DNA of 64,000 nucleotides from Archangium violaceum. GTDB taxonomy: Bacteria; Myxococcota; Myxococcia; Myxococcales; Myxococcaceae. Of this stretch, positions 8,745 through 15,996 are shown piece after piece. Location: the NCBI RefSeq assembly GCF_016859125.1, contig NZ_CP069338.1, positions 2,170,001-2,234,000 of the forward strand. The letters are read 5' to 3'. The position numbers and the translations under genes were made by a program. The notes under the pieces are model-generated. The model did no database searches, was not told the origin of the DNA, and worked only from the letters and a program-made list of their open reading frames with translations. How positions within the stretch are numbered: the first letter of the stretch is position 1; every line of letters begins with the position of its first letter.

Positions 8745-9203
8745 CTACTTCTTCGTCTTCGTACGAGACGACGAGCGGCTCCGGGCCGTGGAGGAACCCC
8801 GGCGGGAAGCGCCCGCGCGCGAGGCCGTCTTCGCGCGGCCGGTACGGCCGGCGGCGGCGGCGCGGGGGCTCTTCTTGGCGCCCCGGGTGGTGGTGGCGCG
8901 ACGCGGCGAGGCGCGCTTGCTCTCGCTCAGCTCCCCTTCCCGCTGTCCGAGGCGCAGCGCGCTCTGGGCGCTCCGACGCGTCTTGCGCTTCGCCTGGCCG
9001 GGCTTCGGCGCCGGCAGGGCCACTCCGGCCCGACGCGCCTTGGACAGGCCGATGGCGATGGCCTGCTCACGCGACTCCTTCCCGTGCTTGCCCTCCTTCA
9101 GATGGTGCATCTCCTCGCGGACGAACTCACTGGCCTGCGTCGTCGGGCGCTTTCCCGCGCGCTTCGCCTGCCGCGCGCGCTGGAGGGTCTGCTTCTCTGG
9201 CAT
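8745..9203 (-). CDS. DUF6496-like basic protein with histone H1-like tail
   Basis: 152 residues. The first 65 match a small conserved bacterial domain of unknown function (signatures TQASEFVREEMHHLKEGKHG and REQAIAIGLSKARRAGV), recalled as DUF6496. The remaining ~85 residues are a low-complexity Lys/Arg/Ala/Ser tail (KKSPRAAAAGRTGRAK, SRSSSRTKTKK) like bacterial histone H1-type tails. The charge suggests nucleic-acid binding, which is inference. Convergent with the TerC gene, 24 bases apart. Confidence 0.75.
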   Translation of the reverse strand: MPEKQTLQRARQAKRAGKRPTTQASEFVREEMHHLKEGKHGKESREQAIAIGLSKARRAGVALPAPKPGQAKRKTRRSAQSALRLGQREGELSESKRASPRRATTTRGAKKSPRAAAAGRTGRAKTASRAGASRRGSSTARSRSSSRTKTKK

Positions 9204-9272
9204 CCGGTGTCCTTTCGTGTGGGGTCGCGGGGCCGAAGGTGGTGACGGGGGGCGGGGTTGACAAGAGGCGAC

Positions 9273-10178
9273 CTAGTGGCGCCGCCGCTCGATTTCGCGC
9301 GCGAGCTCCTCCTCCAGGTGCCGGAGCATGACGTCGGCGTCGAAGGACTCGTCGCCCTCGCGCCACACCACCAGCGGGTCCGCGATGCCCAGGCGCTGGA
9401 ACAAGGCGCGCAGCCGCTCCATGGCCCGCTCCATGGCGGCGAGGGTGGTGGGTGAGCACCCGGGGTCGCGCTTGCGCAGGAGGGCGAGGCTCAGCTCCAG
9501 CGTCTGCAAGGGCGTATTGGTGGCGTCGCGCACCACGAGGAAGAGCCGCGCCAGCCGCTCCAGCGCCTCGGCCTCCGTGCGCGCCTCGCGCAGCTTCAGC
9601 TCGATGGAGTGGCTGCGCACCCGGTAGGCCAGCATGGTCAGCGCCACGCCCCCGTAGACGAGCGTTACCCACGGCTCCCACGGAGAGCGCACCCCCGGGT
9701 GCTGGCCCAGCCCCAGCGCGAACCAGAGCACCACCGTCTCCAGGGCGAAGGCGGCGATCAACCCACCTCCGAGCCACAGTCCGGTGGGCGCGAGCACGCC
9801 CAGCGCCAGCATCACCAGCCGGTGGCCCGTCATGGGCACCCAGAGGAGCCCCGAGCCGGCCATGGCGTGCTCGGCCATGGCGAAGACGGGGAGGAAGGGC
9901 AGCACCGCGCCCGCGAAGCAGGCCTCGACCAGGACGGTGCGCAGCCGCTGGCGGAGCGCGAGCAGCACGCCCAGCAGCACCAGCGCCCAGAGCACGTGCA
10001 GCGCGCGCAGCACCGGCAGGGTGGTACCCTGGAACACCCGGGCGTCGATGAAGACGTAGGCCAGCTCCGTCAGCGCGACCAGGACGGAGCCGACCACGGC
10101 GCCGCGCCAGGCCCGCGCCCACAGCTCCTGCTCCACCGCCCCTGGCACCCTAGGTCGTGCCGGTTCCACGGGCACCAC
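9273..10178 (-). CDS. Membrane protein with degenerate kinase-dimerisation tail, no ATPase domain
   Basis: 301 residues. The first ~195 contain about six hydrophobic segments. The cytoplasmic tail resembles a histidine-kinase dimerisation domain, but where HDLRNPL is expected it reads RDATNTPLQ, so the phospho-His is missing. The protein ends about 80 residues later without N, G1 or G2 boxes. The annotated start is GTG 10178, which overlaps the receiver gene by 29 bases; a GTG at 10148 just after the receiver stop is also possible. It is coupled to the upstream receiver gene and may act as a non-catalytic membrane partner. Confidence 0.65.
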   Translation of the reverse strand: MVPVEPARPRVPGAVEQELWARAWRGAVVGSVLVALTELAYVFIDARVFQGTTLPVLRALHVLWALVLLGVLLALRQRLRTVLVEACFAGAVLPFLPVFAMAEHAMAGSGLLWVPMTGHRLVMLALGVLAPTGLWLGGGLIAAFALETVVLWFALGLGQHPGVRSPWEPWVTLVYGGVALTMLAYRVRSHSIELKLREARTEAEALERLARLFLVVRDATNTPLQTLELSLALLRKRDPGCSPTTLAAMERAMERLRALFQRLGIADPLVVWREGDESFDADVMLRHLEEELAREIERRRH

Positions 10179-10536
10179 CCCCCACCAGCTCCAGGAGGAC
10201 CTTCGATTGGATGGGCTTGGAGAGCACCTGGACCTGGGTCAGCTCCAGGGCCTCGCGCACCAGGGGATGGGAGCGGGCGTGGCCGGTCAGGAAGACCGTC
10301 CTCCCGGGGAAGCCGTTGTCCCTCAACCAGCGGTACGCATCCAGCCCGCTGGGCACCCCCTCCCCCAGGTTGATGTCCAGGAGGGCCAGCCCGCACCCGA
10401 GCGCTTCGTCCGCCTTTCGCCGCAGCTCCGCCACGGAGCCGGCGCTCACACAGGCGTCCGCTCCGGACAGGAGCAGCAGCTCGCAGAGGATGGACCTCAG
10501 GTCTTCATCGTCCTCAAGTACGAGCACCCGTAGCAC
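10150..10536 (-). CDS. Single-domain response regulator
   Basis: A 128-residue receiver: VLVLEDDEDLRSIL carries the acidic pair, LALLDINLGEG the phospho-Asp, TVFLTGHA the switch Thr, and VLSKPIQSK the Lys-Pro. The start is the GTG at 10536, with GGAGG eight bases upstream. The frame is open upstream but translates to Pro/Gly-rich shadow sequence. Translationally coupled to the downstream membrane protein gene. The cognate kinase is not evident, since its neighbour lacks an ATPase domain. Confidence 0.85.
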   Translation of the reverse strand: MLRVLVLEDDEDLRSILCELLLLSGADACVSAGSVAELRRKADEALGCGLALLDINLGEGVPSGLDAYRWLRDNGFPGRTVFLTGHARSHPLVREALELTQVQVLSKPIQSKVLLELVGGGARGTGTT

Positions 10537-10887
10537 GTGTCCCGCCCTCCACGGCTGGCTGTCACCTCGAGCGTCCGACGCTCCGGGCCCCCCTCGCAAG
10601 CCGGAACCGGGCGGGTGCGGTACTTTTTCGGACAGGACGGTGGGTAGCGCCCCCCCTACTCCCGGAGTGAACAGACCCACGCCCCAGGTCCGGTGTCCGC
10701 CCGGCCACGGTCCCTCCATCATTCAATGCAACATCCCTGCATTTGTGATGGAATTGCGAAGCGCTCGGGGTCAGGGGGAGCTGCCCGGCGTTCCCCTGAC
10801 TGGCCGGAGTCGCCGCCGGTATCCCCTCGGTGCCCGGTGTCGCACCTTGATTGAGCAAGTGAGATGCAACTTTTAAGGAGTTGGGTT
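10537..10887. promoter_or_regulatory. Divergent intergenic region with AATGCA inverted repeat
   Basis: 351 bases separate the receiver gene from the Fur-family gene. At 10725-10743 there is an inverted repeat AATGCA-N7-TGCATT, 19 bases overall, the size of a Fur-class operator, in a locally AT-rich patch. It could be an autoregulatory site. It does not match the classical Fur box, and one 6-bp-arm repeat in 351 bases is weak evidence. Confidence 0.3.
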
Positions 10888-11349
10888 ATGCGGAAGGAGA
10901 TGGCTGCAAGGAAGAACGCACCCCAGCCGAAGCTCGCCGACTACCAGGACCGCCTCCGTACCGCGGGACTGCGCAGCACTTCACCCCGAGTGGCGGTGTT
11001 GCGCGAACTGGAGTCCGCGACGGCACCCCTGAGTCACGCGGATCTGGTGGAAGCCCTGAGTGAGGAAGGCTACGACCGCGTCACCATCTACCGCAATCTC
11101 ACCGACCTCACCGAGGCCGGTCTGGTGGTGCGCGCGGACCTGGGAGACCACGTCTGGCGCTTCGAGCTCAAGCGCGAGGAGAAGTCGCACCAGGGCACCC
11201 ACCCGCACTTCACGTGCACCGACTGCGGCACCGTGGCCTGCCTGCCCGCCGAGTCCGTCCGCATCACCCCGGCCAAGGGAGCCCCCAAGGCCGTGAGCGC
11301 GCGCTCGGTGGACGTCCAGCTGCGCGGCCTGTGTGACCACTGCGTCTAG
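10888..11349 (+). CDS. Fur/PerR-family metalloregulator
   Basis: A 153-residue Fur-family repressor. The N-terminal winged helix (about 20-85) has the RLRTAGLRSTSPRVAVLREL and YDRVTIYRNLTDLTEAGLV segments of the family. The C-terminal half has HPHFTCTDCGTVACL and a terminal LCDHC, giving the two CxxC pairs of the structural zinc site. The ATG at 10888 is chosen because TTAAGGAG lies 7 bases upstream; an ATG at 10864 is in frame but lacks a site. Which metal or peroxide it senses cannot be read; the subfamily (Fur, PerR or Zur) is undetermined. Confidence 0.9.
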   Translation: MRKEMAARKNAPQPKLADYQDRLRTAGLRSTSPRVAVLRELESATAPLSHADLVEALSEEGYDRVTIYRNLTDLTEAGLVVRADLGDHVWRFELKREEKSHQGTHPHFTCTDCGTVACLPAESVRITPAKGAPKAVSARSVDVQLRGLCDHCV

Positions 11350-11501
11350 GTAGCCAGGTCCCCGCCTTCAAGCCCCGCCCGCCTGCCCGCTCTCCGGACG
11401 GCATTCCCGCCTCCGGATCGCCTCCGGTTGGCGTCGCCCCCCGTGGATACCACCGTTCTCCGGCAGGTATCCCACACGGGTATGCATATGGAGGGGTCAT
11501 C

Positions 11502-12002
11502 ATGAAGAAGCTCCTGGCCACACTGGTCATCACCCTGGGCACGGCCGCCCTGGCGCAGTCGAACGTGGACCCGAAGGCCCAGAAGGAGGACCAACGCAAC
11601 GACGCCAGCCGCATCGAGACGGGCATCGACTCCACCGAGGTGTTACCGGGCCTGAGCGGCTCCAAGGCCCAGAAGCAGGCCGATCAGCAGCAGGCGAGCG
11701 GCGCCCAGAAGTCGAGCGACGCCGCCCTGATGAACAAGGCGAACGCCTTCAACCTGAAGGGCACCCTGAAGAAGGGCTCGGATCGGGATGAGGTCATCCT
11801 CTCGCGCCAGAACCAGAACCTGCCGGACGTGGAACTGGACGTGAGGGATCAGACCCAGGTGATGCTGGACGGCAAGAAGGTGGCGGTGGGCGACATCCCC
11901 GAGGGCGCCCAGGTGCGCGCCAGCTTCCAGCTCGTCGAGGATGACGCGGTGGCGGTGGAGCTCAACGCCACCAGCCCCAAGAAGGGCACCCAGAGCAAGT
12001 AG
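11502..12002 (+). CDS. Exported protein of unknown function
   Basis: 166 residues with a clear Sec signal peptide (MKKLLATLVITLGTAALAQS, cleavage predicted after ALA). The mature protein has a Gln/Asp/Lys-rich disordered N-terminal half, then a small beta-rich part (DEVILSRQNQNLPDVELDV, GDIPEGAQVRASFQL) that looks like a barrel of the PRC/DUF5666 type. Likely periplasmic. No functional residues are recognised. A hairpin terminator follows. Confidence 0.7.
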   Translation: MKKLLATLVITLGTAALAQSNVDPKAQKEDQRNDASRIETGIDSTEVLPGLSGSKAQKQADQQQASGAQKSSDAALMNKANAFNLKGTLKKGSDRDEVILSRQNQNLPDVELDVRDQTQVMLDGKKVAVGDIPEGAQVRASFQLVEDDAVAVELNATSPKKGTQSK

Positions 12003-12066
12003 GTACCCACGAGGGAAAACCGGGCACCCAGCCGGTGCCACGGTCGTCACACGTGATTGTCGGAGC

Positions 12067-12110
12067 CGGGCCCGTCTCCCTCTGAGGGGAACGGGCCCGC
12101 TCCTTTTCCA
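12067..12110 (+). terminator. Rho-independent terminator
   Basis: Nine-bp stem CGGGCCCGT/ACGGGCCCG (12067-12075 with 12091-12099), extended by an inner TCCC/GGGA pairing, followed by CTCCTTTTCC. It sits 65 bases after the exported-protein gene on the same strand. Confidence 0.75.
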
Positions 12111-12270
12111 CCCAGCTTCCGGCGCCGCGAGGGAACGTGAGGTGAATCCCGCTTCCCTCCGTGGCGAGGCCTCCATCCCGCGCGTTCCCTCGACCAACCC
12201 ACCCTCACGGGTATGGCCCTTGCTCTGCTTCACCGCGATTCGAGCAGGAGCCCGAGGAGGCGGGAAGGTC

Positions 12271-13761
12271 ATGCGCAGACTGTTGGGAGCGTGGGCGGTG
12301 GGAGCGGTGGTGGCGTGGGGCTGCGGCGGCACGACGGATGAAACGCGGCCACGAGGACAGGACGAGAACCCGGCACATACCGATGAGCCGGCTCCGCCGG
12401 TGCTCGAGGAACCACCCCCGCCGATCGTGGCGGAACCGGACCCCGGCACGACGGATCCGGGAACCACGGACCCCGAGCCCACGGACCCCGAGCCCACGGA
12501 CCCCGAGCCCACGGACCCCGAGCCCACGGACCCGGATGTCCCGGCGCCGGTGGCGACGCCGGGGCCGTGGCCGAACGAGCCGCTGGTGAACTACTCGAGC
12601 CGCTATGGCCTCGGCAACGTGCGGGCCATGGCCGTGGACGACGCGTACAACATCTGGTTGCTGGACGGTGCCCGCATCGGCGTGCTGCGCCCCAGGGACT
12701 CCGGGCCGCGGTGGACGAGCGGCGTGGGCCAGGCGGCACCGGGCTTCGGCGCCGACAAGCTGGCCATGGGCTCCACCGTCATCTGCGGTGGCAGCGCGGG
12801 CCGCGCCTACGTGGGCTACTTCACCTACGAGCTGGACAGCGCCTTCATCTACAGCCCGGACGGGAGCAACTTCCCCCTCTACAACGACCCGGACCCGAGG
12901 CGCTTCGATCCCGTGCGCTACCAGGAGTACCAGAAGGGTGACCTGGACGTGGTGAAGCTGCAGGAGGACGGCAGCGTGGTACTGGAGACGCACCTGAGCC
13001 GCTCGGCGCGCAGCAACGGGCCGCAGGACATCGGCATCCGCAACACGAACGATCACCACTTCGACGAGGACCGCTCGGTGCTCAGCTGCGTGAAGGTGAT
13101 GCACGGCAAGCACAAGGGCGACGTCTACATCGGAACCAACCACGGCGTGACGCGCATCCAGGGCCTCACCTACAACAGCCACCGGCACCCGGTGTGGTTC
13201 AAGCCCAAACCGGACGGCGGCACGACCCAGATGGCCGGCTACACGTACGCGTTGGGCATCGCGCAGAACGGGGACGTGCTCATCGGCAATGATTGGAGCC
13301 TGGGCGTGGTGACGCCCTCGGTGAACCTGGCGGACTGGGACAAGGTCAACGACTCGCTCAACCCGGAGAAGCTCAACTCCTACCTCCGCGGGCTCAACTC
13401 AGAGGAGGAGAAGGACTACTGGCGTGGCATCCAGCAGACCACGGACGGGCTCTACTACGTGGCGAGCAAGGACTACGGCCTGTGGCGGATGCTCATCTCG
13501 CGGAGCTCCGAGGCCCATGGCGACAAGGTGGAGGGGCTGCCCACGGACCAGCTCACCTCGCTGGCGGCCACGAATGACGGCTCGCTCTTCATCGGCACGG
13601 TGGGCTTCGGACTCTGGAGGCTGGACGCGCAGAAGAAGCTCTCGCACGTGGACGGCGTGGACGGCACGGTGGTGGAGCAGCTCCTGTATGATCCCACGGT
13701 GGACCCGGGGATGCTCTACGTGCTCACCAACGGGGGCCTCACGGTCATCCGTGGCCACTGA
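12271..13761 (+). CDS. Lipoprotein with DPEPT tandem repeats and propeller-like domain
   Basis: 496 residues. The signal peptide ends in a lipobox-like AVVAWGC, so it is probably an outer-membrane lipoprotein. Residues ~20-95 are a Pro/Glu/Asp/Thr-rich stalk with two DPGTT and four DPEPT units. The rest contains repeated strand patterns (VRAMAVDDAYNIWLLDGARI, QQTTDGLYYVASKDYGLWR, LAATNDGSLFIGTVGFGLWR) of a two-component-regulator-type or NHL-like beta-propeller. The ATG at 12271 has GGAGGCGGGAAGG upstream. No catalytic motif is seen. Confidence 0.75.
   Translation: MRRLLGAWAVGAVVAWGCGGTTDETRPRGQDENPAHTDEPAPPVLEEPPPPIVAEPDPGTTDPGTTDPEPTDPEPTDPEPTDPEPTDPDVPAPVATPGPWPNEPLVNYSSRYGLGNVRAMAVDDAYNIWLLDGARIGVLRPRDSGPRWTSGVGQAAPGFGADKLAMGSTVICGGSAGRAYVGYFTYELDSAFIYSPDGSNFPLYNDPDPRRFDPVRYQEYQKGDLDVVKLQEDGSVVLETHLSRSARSNGPQDIGIRNTNDHHFDEDRSVLSCVKVMHGKHKGDVYIGTNHGVTRIQGLTYNSHRHPVWFKPKPDGGTTQMAGYTYALGIAQNGDVLIGNDWSLGVVTPSVNLADWDKVNDSLNPEKLNSYLRGLNSEEEKDYWRGIQQTTDGLYYVASKDYGLWRMLISRSSEAHGDKVEGLPTDQLTSLAATNDGSLFIGTVGFGLWRLDAQKKLSHVDGVDGTVVEQLLYDPTVDPGMLYVLTNGGLTVIRGH
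12469..12528 (+). repeat. Four exact 15-bp tandem repeats encoding DPEPT
   Basis: The unit GACCCCGAGCCCACG is repeated four times in frame with the lipoprotein gene, so copy-number change would lengthen or shorten the stalk without frameshift. Confidence 0.95.
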
Positions 13762-13767
13762 GAGCCG

Positions 13768-13806
13768 CCCTCCCTCTCCCCCCGGGAGAGGGCCGGGGTG
13801 AGGGTA
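13768..13806. repeat. Intergenic hairpin repeat, copy A
   Basis: Reads CCCTCCCTCTCC-CCCCGGGAGAG-GGCCGGGGTGAGGGTA; its reverse complement matches the other two CCCTCACCCC...CCCTCTCCC copies. Lies just after the lipoprotein stop. Confidence 0.6.
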
Positions 13807-14038
13807 TCCGCCCCCCTGGCCGCCAAGGGAGGGCACTCCATCACACACAGGTCCGTCAGGACACCGGGCCGCCGGGCCATGCTCCGGTGGCCCGGAATTT
13901 TTCGTGACATTTTTGCCTTTACCTTCCGCCCGCTGACACCGTCTGGAGGCCGGGCGGGCGGACATGAACCGCGCGCTCGTCGCCCATGGGCGGTGTCCAC
14001 TACAATGCGAACCGTCTCCGACCGACGGAAGGATACTC

Positions 14039-14950
14039 ATGCCCCTGAGACTCGCCCGCCGACGTTCCGCCACCCAGACCGCCGAGGCGGTCTCCGCTCC
14101 CGTTCATGGGCCGCACCGGAACCACATGAAGCGGAACGAGCTGAGGGCCGTGGCGCCGGACCCGCTGAGGCCAGAGGCGCGGCTGCGTTGGAGGGATCAC
14201 TTCACGCTGTCGGAGAACGTGCTGCACGTGCCGGGGATGCACCGGGAGCACGACGGGCTGCGCATCGCGCACCTGTCGGACATCCACGTGGGCCAGGCGA
14301 CCTCGGCGGTGCGCATCCGCCGGGCGGTGGCCGAGGTGAACGCGCGCAACCCGGACCTGGTGTTCCTCACGGGCGACTACGTCACGCACAGCCCCAAGCC
14401 GCTGCCGCGAGTCATCGAGCTGCTGGCGGGCTTCTCCAGCCCGGTGTTCGCGGTGCTGGGCAACCATGACCACTGGGTGGACGCGCACTACCTGCGCACC
14501 GGCTTCGAGCGCCTGGGCTACACGGTGCTGCAGAACGAGCACCGCCAGGTGCACGTGCGCGGGGCGCCGGTGACGGTGCTGGGTATCGACGACGGGCGCA
14601 CGGGCCGAGATGACGTGGAGACGACCTTCCGGGGCGCGCCCGAGTCGGGCACCCGCCTGGTGCTCACCCATGCGCCGCCCACCGTCGACAAGCTGCCGCC
14701 GCACGGCAACCTGGTGCAGTTCTCCGGGCACACCCACGGAGGCCAGTTCGTGGTGCGCGGCCTCACCGAGGCCATCTTCCGGCGCGCGGGCCAGCCCTAC
14801 ATCCAGGGCCACTACCATGTGCGCGGCAACCAGCTCTACGTGAACATGGGGCTGGGCTTCGGCTTCGGCGGGCCCTACCTGCGGCGCGGCACCTATCCCG
14901 AGGTGGCCTTCTTCACGCTGCACCACGTGGAGACGGCGGCCTCTCACTGA
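14039..14950 (+). CDS. Calcineurin-like metallophosphoesterase
   Basis: 303 residues with a complete set of dinuclear-metal motifs in order: LSDIHVG (D-x-H), LTGDYV (GD), LGNHDHW (GNHD), LTHAP and GHTHGG. This matches the YkuE-type branch of bacterial metallophosphoesterases. The ATG at 14039 has GGAAGG upstream; an upstream ATG at 13964 is in frame but less supported. No signal peptide is evident, although YkuE relatives are usually exported. The substrate is unknown. Confidence 0.9.
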   Translation: MPLRLARRRSATQTAEAVSAPVHGPHRNHMKRNELRAVAPDPLRPEARLRWRDHFTLSENVLHVPGMHREHDGLRIAHLSDIHVGQATSAVRIRRAVAEVNARNPDLVFLTGDYVTHSPKPLPRVIELLAGFSSPVFAVLGNHDHWVDAHYLRTGFERLGYTVLQNEHRQVHVRGAPVTVLGIDDGRTGRDDVETTFRGAPESGTRLVLTHAPPTVDKLPPHGNLVQFSGHTHGGQFVVRGLTEAIFRRAGQPYIQGHYHVRGNQLYVNMGLGFGFGGPYLRRGTYPEVAFFTLHHVETAASH

Positions 14951-15743
14951 GCCGCCGCTGTCCCGCACACGCCCAGCACCTGCTCCGGGGCGGAGGCCGG
15001 AACCACCGGCACCTCCGCCGCGGCGACTGGCAGCCGGACGGTGAAGCACGAGCCCCTTCCGGGCTCCGACTCGACCTCGATGCGGCCCCCGTGCCCGGTG
15101 ATGATGCCGTAGGCGACGGCGAGGCCCAGGCCGGTCCCCTCGCCCACGGGCTTCGTCGTGAAGAACGGCTGGAAGAGCTTGTCACGCACCTCGGCGGGCA
15201 TGCCCACCCCGTTGTCGCGCACCCGCACGAGCACCTCGCTGGACCTGGAGAGGGTGCTCACCTCCACCACGCCGTCCCGGGCGGGCAGGGCCTGCGCGGC
15301 GTTGACGATGAGGTTCACGAGCACCTGGCCGATCTGCCGGGCCTGCCCCACGACGACGCCGTGAGGTAGGCGCCGAGCCCGAACCGCAGCATGGAGGAGT
15401 GGCCCACCGGATCCGCGAGCCCATTGAGGAAGAGCACCTGGAAGAGCACGTTGAACCAGGCCAGCAGGTTCCAGTGAAGGAGCTCGGACACCGCCGTGCT
15501 GATGAGCAGGTTGCCCACCAGCAGGAGCCATGTCCCGAGCACGCGGCGCTCCGGCCGTTTCAGCCAGGCGGTGCCCAGGAGGGTGACCCCGCCGCGCAGG
15601 ACGCTGAGCGCGCAGAGCGCCCCCACCGTCGTCCACCTGCCCCAGGTCTCCGAGAGCAGGATGCCCTGGAAGAGGCCCACGCACAGAAAGGTCCAGAGGG
15701 GCAGGTCCCGGGCGGCATCAGTGGGTGGTTGAACCCTGTTCAT
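14944..15743 (-). pseudogene. Histidine kinase remnant: deletion plus frameshift
   Basis: The first part (15743 to about 15355) encodes an N-terminal membrane domain with four to five hydrophobic segments (starts MNRVQPPTDAARDLPLW). A different frame then takes over and encodes the end of a histidine kinase: N-box ([14 protein letters not shown]), [21 protein letters not shown] and IITGHGGRIEVESEPGRG. Between them there is no dimerisation domain and no phospho-His, so a segment of about 100 codons is missing as well as the frame being shifted. It overlaps the end of the metallophosphoesterase gene by 7 bases on the opposite strand. An active kinase cannot be made from this sequence. Confidence 0.75.
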
Positions 15744-15996
15744 GGAGAGCGCCCCCCGTCATCGCAACCGATGAGCCTCGGGATGGCGCGGAGCCCGCCG
15801 CCACCCGTTGTCTCACATTCGCGGAATGAGAAAGATCGTAAAGCAACACGCATGAACGCGGGCGCGCCCACCAGGAGGGAACGCCGCCTCGGAGGCCGAT
15901 GTCTGTGTCATGGGAGACAGCCCGAGCCCGGGCGTTTCCCCGTCAACGCGGGCGGTGTCCTGGCGTCGACAAAGAATTGTGCGCTCCGATGTATGC

